NCBI GenBank assembly: GCA_965207385.1
Contig: CBDBLZ010000005.1
Span: 62,001-126,000 of the forward strand
Source of the DNA: CAZXEU01 sp965207385
GTDB taxonomy: Bacteria > Bacteroidota > Rhodothermia > Rhodothermales > Bin80
Reading direction: 5' to 3'
DNA length: 64,000 nt
Shown: one piece after another, positions 7,661-16,169 of the stretch
How the letters are laid out: each line of letters starts with the position of its first letter
Position numbering within the stretch: position 1 is the first letter of the stretch
Program-made: the position numbers and the translations under genes
The notes under the pieces: model-generated
Seen by the model: the letters and a program-made list of their open reading frames with translations, nothing else
Told to the model about the DNA's origin: nothing
Database searches by the model: none

Positions 7661-10444
7661 TTACAGGCGCAGCCGCATGCGCGCATAATAGAACACTCCG
7701 TTCATGCCGAATTGCGTGACGCGACGGCTGTACGGAAATCGTCCCGAACTATAATTTGCACACGCATTCTGCGGCCCAGCCATATTGTGGCAGTGCTTGT
7801 CCGGGAAGGTATTTAGCAGATTGTTGGCGCCAAGTGCAAGCGTAATCTGCTCGCTGATGGCATACGCGGCGCTGACATCAATAAGGGTCTTGGCACCAAA
7901 TGTTTCGTCGTTGTCCGCATTGGTCGGTTTGTAGTCGACACCGCCAAAGTAATTGGCGCGCGCCGTGAAGGAAACCTGCCCCCTTTCGTACCGGATAGCC
8001 AGGTTGCCCTTCCGCCTGGGCAAGGCGTCTTCCAGCCGGTTTCGCTCCTCACGATTAAAGAGGGTGTTGCTTACCGCGTCCAGGTCTCCGCCCGTAAAGA
8101 TGGCAGCCATCTGCGGCGGGATCTTGGTATCCGTTACGGTGGTCGATGTGGCATTGGCAGCGATGGTAATCGTCAGGCGCCCGACTCCTACCGGGGCGGT
8201 GTACGCCGCAACCACGTCCACGCCGTTGGTAGCGGTATTGACCGCGTTCGCGAAAAACTGTGCCTGACCGACACCTTCGCTCTCGAAGGGGGCCAGAATA
8301 CGGGCCACGATCGGGTCGCTGTTGCTGAAGCGGCTGGTAAGTGCGATGCGGTCTTCGATTGTAATGCGGTAATAGTCTGCCGTGATGGAGAGATTGCCGA
8401 GTGGCCGCGCCACAAAGCCGGCACTGAAGTTAACGGAGGTCTCTTCTTTCAGCTCGGGAACGCCGAACGCCCTGGTCACCGGCGAATTGTTCTCTCCTGT
8501 CAAGACTCGGGCAGGTTCCAGGATGCCCCGCTCGTTGAGCACGAATTGGATGCTGACGTTGTTGAACCACAGCTGGTGCAAGGACGGAGCACGAAGTCCT
8601 GTGCTCAGGGCGCCGCGCACCGCCAGGGCATCGCTTACCTTGAATCGCGCGGCCGCCTTGCCCGTGAGTGCCGAGCCGAAGTCACTGTAATTCTCGAATC
8701 GCAGGGCTCCGGTGGCAAGCACCTCGTCCGATATGTCTGCCTCGAGCTCTGCGTACCCGCTTACGCTGTAACGGTAGCGGTCCACCTCGTTGGAGGGCTG
8801 GAAGCCCGGAAAGACCTGCGATCCCGGATTCTTCGGGGAGCCGCCGGGTTGCAGCGCAAAGTCTACACCCGGTATTGGTCCCCCGTTGCCCAGCGAATAG
8901 GATTCAAATTGACCTGCTTCAATGGAGTAGTTCTCCACCCGGAATTCCGATCCGACAGCCAGCGCGAGTGCATTCATCCCTGCGGCGGGCAGCGCCCGGA
9001 AGGCGTCCAGGTTGCCGGTAGTCTGCCGGAAGCCCAGCGTTCCTGCATCGAACGAAGTCGGGCTGGCGCTGCCTACGATAGAGGCATTGATCGAGTTCTC
9101 GATATTGAACTGGAACGAATTGCCGCCTGTGGTTGCGCTCATGTCCGCGATCCATCCTCCGAGCGATCCCTTCAGTCCGGCAGTCAGGCTTCTGTCTCCG
9201 ATAACACTGTGAATCTGCGGCAGAAACCCGTTCGGGTACACCTCGAGGTTGTTGCGGTCATGCTGGTTGGGACGCCGCACGAAGCCCGTGGCCTCGCCCT
9301 TGCGGTGTGACGCACCTCCGCTGGCGTAAAACTGGGCGCCGCGTCCCAGCGGAACGCGGCTGTTGAAGAATACCGCGCCCATGGTGGCATGACCCTGGCC
9401 AGTCTTCATCTGGATATCCTGCCGCGTGAGTCCGCGACGCGTCAGCTCGGCATCCGTGGCTGCATCTCCGCTAATGCCCGGAAAGTAGTCCCCAATGTAG
9501 GGGTCGCTGCGATTGGTCCGGCTTCGGTCCAGGAATTCACCCGTCACGTTGAAGAATCCTCCCGTACCGACAGGCACTCCGTAATTGGCGGAGATCTGGA
9601 CCTGCTCGCCGTCCCCTTCGCCTGTCTGACCCACGCCGGCATCCAGCAACAGTGCGTCGGTCTGATCCTGCAATTCCACGTTAATTACGCCCGCAATAGC
9701 ATCGGAGCCATACTGGGCAGCAGCCCCGTCCCGCAGGACCTCAATGCGCTTTACGGCTCCCTTGGGAATGGAGTTCAGGTCAACGCCCACCGTGCCGCGC
9801 CCGAAGGTGCCGTTGACATGTACAATGGCCGATGTATGCCTCCGCTTTCCGTTGACCAGTGTCAGCACCTGGTCGGGTCCGAGGCCGCGCAGGCTTGCCG
9901 GGTTGACGTGGTCGGTGCCATCGGCAATGGTCTGGTGCGAGGCGTTAAAGGAAGGAGCCAGGTAATGAAGCGATTGGTTGATTTCCTGCACGCCGAGCTG
10001 GCCAAGTGCCTCGGCTCCAATAACGTCCACCGGTACAGGCGTATCGGTGGCCGTTCGCTCCGTGCGTGAGCCCAGAACCACCACTTCCTCGCCGAATTCG
10101 GAGATTGTTTCCTCCAGCATAAACGATTGATTCGTGGTCTGACCGGCGACAACCGTTATCAGGGCCTCCTCGGTGGTAAAGCCGACAAAGCTGGCACGCA
10201 GGACGTAAGCGCCGGCCGGAACGGACAGGGAGAAATAGCCGGCTTCTATGTTTGTTGCTGTACCGATTAGCGTATTTACTATGGACACGGATGCTCCTGG
10301 AAGCGGACCGCCGCTGCTGGTCACCGTCCCGGTTATTGTACCGCTTTCCTGGGCACGGGCGGCGAACGGAATTGTAACGCAAACGGCCAATGCCGGCAGC
10401 AGAAACGTGCCACGAATTCGCGCAAAAGGAGGCAGATACCGCAT
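7661..10444 (-). CDS. TonB-dependent outer-membrane receptor
   Basis: Starting at the ATG whose complement is at 10442-10444, the protein has 927 residues: a signal peptide ending near PFAARAQ, a carboxypeptidase-regulatory-like domain (ESGTITGTVTSSGGPLPGAS onward), a TonB-box-like EEVVVLGSR, a plug domain (NGKRRHTSAIVHVNG, VLRDGAAAQYGSDAIAGVIN) and a long beta barrel ending in MRLRL. An in-frame start 60 bp upstream (10504) would put a hydrophilic 20-residue tail before the signal and is less likely. These receptors import siderophores, metal complexes, vitamins or oligosaccharides using energy from TonB-ExbBD. There is no SusD partner, so it is not a classical SusCD pair. It heads the operon with the LVIVD protein and oxidoreductase. 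Substrate unknown. Confidence 0.93.
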   Translation of the reverse strand: MRYLPPFARIRGTFLLPALAVCVTIPFAARAQESGTITGTVTSSGGPLPGASVSIVNTLIGTATNIEAGYFSLSVPAGAYVLRASFVGFTTEEALITVVAGQTTNQSFMLEETISEFGEEVVVLGSRTERTATDTPVPVDVIGAEALGQLGVQEINQSLHYLAPSFNASHQTIADGTDHVNPASLRGLGPDQVLTLVNGKRRHTSAIVHVNGTFGRGTVGVDLNSIPKGAVKRIEVLRDGAAAQYGSDAIAGVINVELQDQTDALLLDAGVGQTGEGDGEQVQISANYGVPVGTGGFFNVTGEFLDRSRTNRSDPYIGDYFPGISGDAATDAELTRRGLTRQDIQMKTGQGHATMGAVFFNSRVPLGRGAQFYASGGASHRKGEATGFVRRPNQHDRNNLEVYPNGFLPQIHSVIGDRSLTAGLKGSLGGWIADMSATTGGNSFQFNIENSINASIVGSASPTSFDAGTLGFRQTTGNLDAFRALPAAGMNALALAVGSEFRVENYSIEAGQFESYSLGNGGPIPGVDFALQPGGSPKNPGSQVFPGFQPSNEVDRYRYSVSGYAELEADISDEVLATGALRFENYSDFGSALTGKAAARFKVSDALAVRGALSTGLRAPSLHQLWFNNVSIQFVLNERGILEPARVLTGENNSPVTRAFGVPELKEETSVNFSAGFVARPLGNLSITADYYRITIEDRIALTSRFSNSDPIVARILAPFESEGVGQAQFFANAVNTATNGVDVVAAYTAPVGVGRLTITIAANATSTTVTDTKIPPQMAAIFTGGDLDAVSNTLFNREERNRLEDALPRRKGNLAIRYERGQVSFTARANYFGGVDYKPTNADNDETFGAKTLIDVSAAYAISEQITLALGANNLLNTFPDKHCHNMAGPQNACANYSSGRFPYSRRVTQFGMNGVFYYARMRLRL

Positions 10445-10700
10445 TGGCAGATCCGGATGGATTGGGCTTTGAATGTCTCCTGCGTGAGGTTGTCTACGGG
10501 ACAATCCCGTTGCCGCTTTCGTCGAAGCCTGCCTGACGGCATGGCGAACACGGCTCGCGCGGCTGGGAGTGCAGCCGCGGGATGCTACGAAAGACCGTCC
10601 CGGCCGCTGTCGGAAACTACAGGTTTTCGGGCTTCCCTGCGAATAGCGGGAAATGGCGTAGCGCGCGTCTCGCGGACCCGCAAGGCCAAGACCCGCGCGG

Positions 10701-11372
10701 CTATCCGTGACTTGGGTAATAACGGGAGAGGATATGCGGGTCGGTGCCGAGCCAGTAACCCGTCCAAAGCAGCACGTTTCTTATCTGTTGGCGTAGCGCT
10801 CCCTGCCGAACGAACCTGCGCGCTGCCGTCGTGACGGCGACAGGCACGAAGCGAAACCCGCCGCGACGATTCAGAAGCCGGACGAACTGAAGATCTTCGA
10901 AAATGGGCATTTCGGGTATTCCGCCCATGGCTTCGAGTACCCAGCGACGCACAAACAGACCGCGGTCACCGAAACAGATGCAGGGCCATTCAAGCGCCGT
11001 ACACCTTGCATAGAAATTCAGCAGAAACCCGGGCGTATCGAACTTGAGCCGAAACGCACCCCCTTCCGCCGAGGAGTCCTCCAGCACCTGGCGAATCCGG
11101 TCAAAGGCGTCACGGGGCAATACCGTATCGGCGTGGAGGAACAATACTGCGTCGCCGCGAGCTGCCTGCCATCCACGGTTCATCTGCGGCGCCCTGCCTC
11201 GATCCGCCTGGAGCACTATGGCACGCGGGCGGGCTTGTGCAATGGTTTCATCCGTAGAGCCTCCGTCAACAACGAGGACCTCCCATGGCGGCGTCTGGAC
11301 CGCCACGGATGCCAGAGTGGCTTCAATGAGTGACGCCTCATTGAGCGTGGGAATAACTACGGAAATCGTCAC
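10701..11372 (-). CDS. Family 2 glycosyltransferase, TIGR04283-like
   Basis: The 223-residue GT-A enzyme opens with TISVVIPTLNEASLIEATL, continues with VLVVDGGSTDETI and has the DxD-type metal site in FLHADTVLP. The overall length, the GGAFRLKFD segment and the FGDRGLFVRR motif match the short soluble family often labelled TIGR04283 (rSAM/selenodomain-associated transferase 2). It transfers a sugar from a nucleotide-sugar donor; the acceptor is not known. It lies 15 bp downstream of pgk on the same strand, so it is probably read as the third gene of a gap-pgk unit. No membrane segment is seen. The short gap suggests co-transcription rather than functional linkage to glycolysis. Confidence 0.85.
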   Translation of the reverse strand: MTISVVIPTLNEASLIEATLASVAVQTPPWEVLVVDGGSTDETIAQARPRAIVLQADRGRAPQMNRGWQAARGDAVLFLHADTVLPRDAFDRIRQVLEDSSAEGGAFRLKFDTPGFLLNFYARCTALEWPCICFGDRGLFVRRWVLEAMGGIPEMPIFEDLQFVRLLNRRGGFRFVPVAVTTAARRFVRQGALRQQIRNVLLWTGYWLGTDPHILSRYYPSHG

Positions 11373-11387
11373 CCGTGCAGGTGGCCT

Positions 11388-12593
11388 TCAGGGTCGATCA
11401 GTGAGGGCAGCCAGCGCCGGGAGCGTCTTGCCTTCAAGGCAGGCGAGCATGGCGCCTCCGCCAGTGGATACGTGCGTGACCTTGTCGGCGTACCCCGCCT
11501 GCACAATGGCGGCGACCGAATCGCCTCCGCCGACAATCGTTGTGGCATCGCGGCTTGTGGCATCGCCAAGAGCCTCTGCCATGGCCCGCGTGCCACCGGC
11601 AAAATCCGGGTTTTCGAAGATGCCCATGGGGCCGTTCCACACGATGGTCTTGGCCTTGAGTATCTCCGCGCGGAACAGGGCGCACGTGTCCGGCCCGATG
11701 TCGACGCCCATGCGGCCCGGTTCCACGGCGGCACTCACGCGTCCCGTGCGAGCAACCGTACCCATGGCGTCGCTCGTGATGTGGTCCACGGGCAGGCGGA
11801 TCTTGCCGAATTCATACATATTGCGCGCCTCATCAAGCCAGTCGTCCTCCACCAGGGACTGGCCGACGGGCTGCCCAAGCGCCTTGAGAAACGTGTAGCT
11901 CATGGCTCCTCCCACGAGGATAGTATCCACTACGCCGGCGAGATTGCGGATTACCCCGATCTTGTCCGATACCTTGGCCCCGCCCAGGAGCGCTACAAAC
12001 GGATGTTCCGGCTTCTCGATCACCCGGGACAGGTGGGCAAGTTCGCGCGCGAGCAGGTAGCCTGCTGCTGCCTCTTTGACATAATTCGCCACGCCAACAC
12101 TCGAGGCATGAGCGCGGTGTGCGGTGCCGAAGGCATCGTTTACGAATACGTCTCCCAGTTCCGCCAGCTGTCGGGCAAAAGAAGGATCATTCTCCGTCTC
12201 TGCGCTGAAAAACCGCGTGTTCTCAAGCAGAACTACGCTTCCGGCGGGCATCGAGCGGATCACCTTCTCAACTGCGGGGCCGAGCGTATCGTTTACAAAG
12301 CGCACCCGCCGATCCAACAGACCTGAAAGACGGTCGGCAACCGGCGCCAGACTGAACTTGGGATCGGGCTTACCCTTTGGCCTTCCGAGGTGGCTCAGGA
12401 GGATAGCCTTTGCCCCCGCACCGGTAATGGCCCGAATGGTGGGTAGCGCAGCCCGAATGCGCGTATCATCCGTGACGACGAAGGACGGCTGCGCATGCCC
12501 TTCGGGATCCGTGCCTAGCGGCACATTGAAGTCAACCCGAACCAGAACACGACGGCCCGCGAGGCTCAGGTCATCCAGCGTGAGCTTCTCCAT
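11388..12593 (-). CDS. pgk: Phosphoglycerate kinase
   Basis: Starting at MEKLTLDDLSLAGRRVLVRV, the product is about 401 residues, the usual length for bacterial Pgk. It shows the substrate-binding VRVDFNVPL, the LLSHLGRPKG loop, GGAKVSDKIGV in the hinge region and the nucleotide-binding IVGGGDSVAAI near the C-terminus. It interconverts 1,3-bisphosphoglycerate and 3-phosphoglycerate in glycolysis and gluconeogenesis in the cytoplasm. A longer in-frame start nine codons upstream (12620) would add MPDQEPGVW, which is not conserved in the family. It follows gap directly and is followed by a glycosyltransferase. Confidence 0.97.
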   Translation of the reverse strand: MEKLTLDDLSLAGRRVLVRVDFNVPLGTDPEGHAQPSFVVTDDTRIRAALPTIRAITGAGAKAILLSHLGRPKGKPDPKFSLAPVADRLSGLLDRRVRFVNDTLGPAVEKVIRSMPAGSVVLLENTRFFSAETENDPSFARQLAELGDVFVNDAFGTAHRAHASSVGVANYVKEAAAGYLLARELAHLSRVIEKPEHPFVALLGGAKVSDKIGVIRNLAGVVDTILVGGAMSYTFLKALGQPVGQSLVEDDWLDEARNMYEFGKIRLPVDHITSDAMGTVARTGRVSAAVEPGRMGVDIGPDTCALFRAEILKAKTIVWNGPMGIFENPDFAGGTRAMAEALGDATSRDATTIVGGGDSVAAIVQAGYADKVTHVSTGGGAMLACLEGKTLPALAALTDRP

Positions 12594-12642
12594 CCATACG
12601 CCCGGTTCCTGATCAGGCAACTGCGCTGCGGTAACGCTGCCG

Positions 12643-13653
12643 CTATCCTGCCAGCTCCATCAATCGTTCCGCAACGTCCACCGTGCGGTTTGCGTAGCCC
12701 CATTCATTGTCGTACCACCCCAGTATCTTGACAGTCTTTCCCTGCGCCATCGTGGCAAGACTGTCGAATATGACCGAGTGCGGATTGTGTACAATGTCTA
12801 TGGACACGATGGGCTCATCGCAGTAGTCGATCACGCCCTCTAGAGGGCCCTGCGCGGCGGTCGCGAAGAGGTTGTTTACCTCTTCAGCCGTAGTTTGCTG
12901 ACCCACTTCTACCGTCAGGTCCGTCAGCGAACCGTCGGGGATGGGAACGCGAAGCGCCATACCGTCCAGCTTGCCCTTCAGATGCGGCAGCACAAGCCCT
13001 ACGGCGCGGGCGGCTCCCGTTGTAGTGGGGACGATGGAGTAGGCGGCAGCCCGGGCGCGCCGAAGGTCGCGGTGAGGCGCGTCCTGGATGCGCTGATCCG
13101 CAGTGTACGCATGAATCGTCGTCATCAGGCCGCTGCGCACTCCCAGCGCATCATCCAGCACCTTGACCATCGGAGCAAGGCAGTTGGTCGTGCAGCTGGC
13201 ATTGGAGATGATCTCCTCGCTGCCCGTCAATACATCGTCGTTTACACCCAGAACGACCGTGGCATCCACCTTGTCCTTTGCCGGTGCCGAAATCACGACC
13301 TTGCGTGCTCCTGCAGCCAGATGCGCCGCGGCCGCAGCGCGCGAGCGGAAGAAACCGGTGGACTCAATGACTATTTCGCATCCAAGCTTTTCCCACGGCA
13401 ACCGGGCAGGGTCGCGCTCGGACAGCACGCGAATCTTGCGGCCGCCGATATGGAGATAATCTCCATCTGTTGTCACGTCACCGGCAAAGGAACCGTGAAC
13501 CGAGTCATATTTGAACAGGTGCGCCAGCGTAGCGGAGTCTGTAAGGTCGTTGACGGCGACTATGTCGAACGCACCCGTATCCCGCTCGATGATGGCCCGT
13601 GCCACAAGACGGCCGATGCGGCCGAAACCGTTGATGCCAAGTTTGATGGACAT
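12643..13653 (-). CDS. gap: Glyceraldehyde-3-phosphate dehydrogenase, type I
   Basis: The 336-residue protein has the NAD-binding GINGFGRIGR at the N-terminus, the catalytic Cys154 in SNASCTTNCLAP and the expected His near residue 181 (TTIHAYT). It converts glyceraldehyde-3-phosphate, NAD and phosphate into 1,3-bisphosphoglycerate, the step before Pgk. The C-terminal WYDNEWGYANR is standard. It heads the gap-pgk-glycosyltransferase unit, and an AGAAGGA Shine-Dalgarno-like sequence precedes the ATG. The divergent gene on the plus strand begins about 200 bp away, so the intervening region should hold promoters for both directions. Asp36 after the second strand (VAVNDL) favours NAD over NADP. 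Confidence 0.97.
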   Translation of the reverse strand: MSIKLGINGFGRIGRLVARAIIERDTGAFDIVAVNDLTDSATLAHLFKYDSVHGSFAGDVTTDGDYLHIGGRKIRVLSERDPARLPWEKLGCEIVIESTGFFRSRAAAAAHLAAGARKVVISAPAKDKVDATVVLGVNDDVLTGSEEIISNASCTTNCLAPMVKVLDDALGVRSGLMTTIHAYTADQRIQDAPHRDLRRARAAAYSIVPTTTGAARAVGLVLPHLKGKLDGMALRVPIPDGSLTDLTVEVGQQTTAEEVNNLFATAAQGPLEGVIDYCDEPIVSIDIVHNPHSVIFDSLATMAQGKTVKILGWYDNEWGYANRTVDVAERLMELAG

Positions 13654-13657
13654 GTCT

Positions 13658-13664
13658 TCCTTCT
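13658..13664 (-). promoter_or_regulatory. Shine-Dalgarno sequence of gap
   Basis: On the minus strand AGAAGGA lies four bases before the gap ATG. It is one of only a few recognisable ribosome binding sites in the window, consistent with strong expression of a glycolytic gene. Confidence 0.5.
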
Positions 13665-13816
13665 GGATTTGAAATGAGTACTGGCCTGGTTGCCAGGCCG
13701 CCCGGAAAATACGGCAAACCGCGCATCAGGATGCCTCGAAGAAATAATTGGTAGGTGAAGACATCTCCAAAACCGGTCCGGCACCCGAAGCACGGACGGT
13801 TTTCGGAAACGAACGT

Positions 13817-13829
13817 ATCACATAGTGAT
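13817..13829. repeat. Short inverted repeat in gap / TPR divergent region
   Basis: ATCAC and GTGAT (13817-13821 and 13825-13829) are separated by ATA, making a 13-base dyad in the divergent region between gap and the plus-strand TPR gene. It could be an operator, but dyads this short arise by chance. Confidence 0.2.
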
Positions 13830-13860
13830 TACAGCAAGCCCACGAGCGAGGACCAAGCAC

Positions 13861-14580
13861 ATGGCAACACTAAGGGCCCCAAAGTCGATATCAAAACGTG
13901 GTGAGCTTCGCAAGGATGCCGCCACGACGCTGTTTGCCCGCCTGCAGGTGGCCTATTCACAATACCGGCGACAGATAAACGGAGGGGCCGTGGCGGTTGC
14001 CGTTCTGGTGTGCGCCGTCTTCGGATACCGCTATTTGCAAGGCGTGAGGGCTTCACAGGCTGGTGAGGCACTGGGGGCCACAATCCTGGTGTACGAGTCC
14101 GGGGATTATCGCGCGGCACTGGATGGAAGCGGAAGCGCCACGGGCCTGCTCGATATCATCGACCGGTATGGGGGCACGCCCTCGGGAAAGCTGGCCCGCT
14201 TCTATGCGGGCGATGCGCTATTCCGGCTTGGCAATTACGATGAGGCAGCGGAGCTTTTTGAGGGCGTCGGGGGCATGGACAACATGATCGGTGCGAGTGC
14301 TCTGGCAGGCGAGGCGGCCCATGCCGAGGGCGACGGAGACTATGTCCGCGCAGCGGACCTGTACCGCCGGGCCGCGCTGGTGGGTGAAAACCCGATCTGG
14401 TCACCCGGTTACCTTTATGCAGCCGCACGCGCTCTGGAACAGGCCGGCGAACTGGAAGAGGCCGAGGAGGTCCTGCTCCTGATCGGAGATCGCTTTCCGA
14501 CGCCCGACGGCGAGGAAGAGCTCGAGTTTTTGCTGGCAAGGGTGCGTGCAAAGATGCGCGTGCTTCAGGCCGCATCGTAG
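13861..14580 (+). CDS. Membrane-anchored TPR protein, YfgM-like
   Basis: From the ATG at 13861 the product has about 239 residues: a basic cytoplasmic N-terminus, one membrane helix (NGGAVAVAVLVCAVFGYRYL) and a periplasmic part of TPR-type helix pairs (KLARFYAGDALFRLGNYDEA, DYVRAADLYRRAALVGENP). This is the layout of YfgM/TPR_21-like proteins, which associate with the SecYEG translocon or periplasmic chaperones; the specific role here is inferred from architecture only. An earlier GTG at 13825 is in frame but would add twelve residues lacking conservation. The stop is 11 bp before the sigma54-type regulator start, so the two are probably co-transcribed. Confidence 0.75.
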   Translation: MATLRAPKSISKRGELRKDAATTLFARLQVAYSQYRRQINGGAVAVAVLVCAVFGYRYLQGVRASQAGEALGATILVYESGDYRAALDGSGSATGLLDIIDRYGGTPSGKLARFYAGDALFRLGNYDEAAELFEGVGGMDNMIGASALAGEAAHAEGDGDYVRAADLYRRAALVGENPIWSPGYLYAAARALEQAGELEEAEEVLLLIGDRFPTPDGEEELEFLLARVRAKMRVLQAAS

Positions 14581-14591
14581 GCCAGGCGATA

Positions 14592-15977
14592 ATGGCAGGC
14601 ACGTCGGTCCTGATAGTCGACGACGAGGCGAGTATCCGCCGCACGCTGCGGGAAATACTCGAGTATGAAGGCCTGACCGTGGAAGAGGCGGAAGACGGCG
14701 AGCAGGCCATCTCCTGCGTCCGGTCGCGCACGTACGACGTGGCGCTGCTGGATATCAAGATGCCGCGGAAGGACGGCATGGAAGTGCTGTCTGTCCTCTC
14801 GGAGGAGGCGCCGGAGCTGCCGGTAATCATGATTTCGGGTCATGCGGACATCCGCACGGCTGTGGAGGCTACCCACATGGGGGCATTCCACTTCATTGAA
14901 AAGCCGCCGGACCTGCACCAGCTGCTGGTGACCATCCGGGCTGCACTGGAGCGGGGAAAACTGGTGCTTGACAACAGGCGGCTTCGCCAGTCGATCGCCG
15001 AGCAGCGTGCCAGCGAGCTGGTCCCCATACTGGGAACCAGCGACGCCATAAGGGAGGTCAAGCAGACGATTTCGCGCGTGGCACCCACGTCAGCACGCGT
15101 GCTCATAACCGGAGAGCCTGGAACGGGCAAGGAGCTCGTGGCGAAATGGATCCACGATGGCAGCGCGCGCCGAAGTGGCCCGTTTGTGGCGGTGAACTGT
15201 GCGGCAATTCCCGGTGAATTGATCGAAAGCGAGCTATTCGGTCACGAGAAGGGCTCGTTCACGGGCGCAGCAAAGCAGCGAATCGGCAAGTTCGAGCAGG
15301 CCAGTGGCGGCACTCTTTTCCTGGACGAGATCGGAGACATGAGTCTCGCGGCGCAGGCCAAGGTGCTGCGCGCGCTTCAGGAAAACAAGGTAATGCGCGT
15401 AGGAGGGGACCGACCCATTGAAGTGGATGTTCGTGTGCTGGCCGCCACCAACAAGGATCTGCTCGCGAGTATCGAGGAGGGTACGTTTCGCGAGGACCTG
15501 TATCACCGCCTGAGCGTAATCCTGGTCCATGTTCCCCCGGTAAGGGATCGGCGGGGAGACTTGCCCATTCTCCTGACCCATTTCGCAAAGCGGCTGGCAC
15601 GTGCCAATGGACTGCCGCAAAAGTCATTTTCGGAGGAGGCGGTCGCACGGCTCGGAAACATGCCATGGCGCGGCAATGTGCGCGAGATCATCAATGTCGT
15701 CGAGCGGCTCCTTATTCTGGGACAATCCGACGAAATCTCGGTCGGAGACATCGAGCGCTTTGTGGAACCAGGCGGAGCCGGGGGCGACCCGGTAACTTCG
15801 CTGCTTTCCCGATTTGACGATTTTGCGGCCTATCGCGAGGAGGCGGAAAGAATTTTTCTTCAGAGCAAGCTGGCAGAAAACGAATGGAACGTGAGCAGAA
15901 CCGCCTCGCGCATTGGCATGCAGCGGTCCCACCTGTACACCAAGATGCAGCGGCTGTCCATCAGCCGCGCTTCCTGA
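14592..15977 (+). CDS. Sigma54-dependent response regulator, NtrC family
   Basis: The 461-residue protein has a receiver domain (VLIVDDEASIRRTL; phospho-acceptor Asp54 in ALLDIKMPRKDG), an AAA+ domain with Walker A GEPGTGKE at 174-181, the sigma54-contact loop GSFTGA at 221-226 (Ser replaces the usual first Ala, a common variant), Walker B near GGTLFLDEIGDM, and a C-terminal Fis-type helix-turn-helix (VSRTASRIGMQRSHLYTKMQRL). Once phosphorylated it should remodel sigma54-RNA polymerase at enhancer-dependent promoters. No histidine kinase is visible nearby, making it an orphan in this window. I saw no convincing sigma54 promoter (TGGCAC-N5-TTGC) among the neighbouring genes. Confidence 0.93.
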   Translation: MAGTSVLIVDDEASIRRTLREILEYEGLTVEEAEDGEQAISCVRSRTYDVALLDIKMPRKDGMEVLSVLSEEAPELPVIMISGHADIRTAVEATHMGAFHFIEKPPDLHQLLVTIRAALERGKLVLDNRRLRQSIAEQRASELVPILGTSDAIREVKQTISRVAPTSARVLITGEPGTGKELVAKWIHDGSARRSGPFVAVNCAAIPGELIESELFGHEKGSFTGAAKQRIGKFEQASGGTLFLDEIGDMSLAAQAKVLRALQENKVMRVGGDRPIEVDVRVLAATNKDLLASIEEGTFREDLYHRLSVILVHVPPVRDRRGDLPILLTHFAKRLARANGLPQKSFSEEAVARLGNMPWRGNVREIINVVERLLILGQSDEISVGDIERFVEPGGAGGDPVTSLLSRFDDFAAYREEAERIFLQSKLAENEWNVSRTASRIGMQRSHLYTKMQRLSISRAS

Positions 15978-16024
15978 TCGCTGCGAGCGGTTAATGAGCA
16001 ACCAGGTAGCATTCGACTCAGGTA

Positions 16025-16055
16025 CCGCCAAGGGCTTAACAAGGAGGCTTGGCGG
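16025..16055. repeat. 8-bp inverted repeat downstream of the response regulator
   Basis: CCGCCAAG (16025-16032) and CTTGGCGG (16048-16055) flank a 15-base loop in the 190-bp gap between the response regulator and the outer-membrane protein gene. An AAGGAGG motif falls partly inside the loop but no coding start follows it. It could be a transcript hairpin or a regulator site; there is no U-tract. Confidence 0.3.
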
Positions 16056-16169
16056 AGCCGGATACCCCGTGCGCGAATCCCGCGGCGGCGAACCAGGGCA
16101 AAACGCACAGCCAGGCATCCGTACAGGAATACCGGCCGCCCTTTGCCGCAGACCCGTAGCAGAGCCGAA

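Noticed and set aside
5013..7688. Long plus-strand open frames antisense to the oxidoreductase and LVIVD genes (up to 457 codons)
   Set aside because: The minus-strand frames carry clear signals, domains and conserved motifs; the plus-strand products have none and only mirror G+C-rich codon structure.
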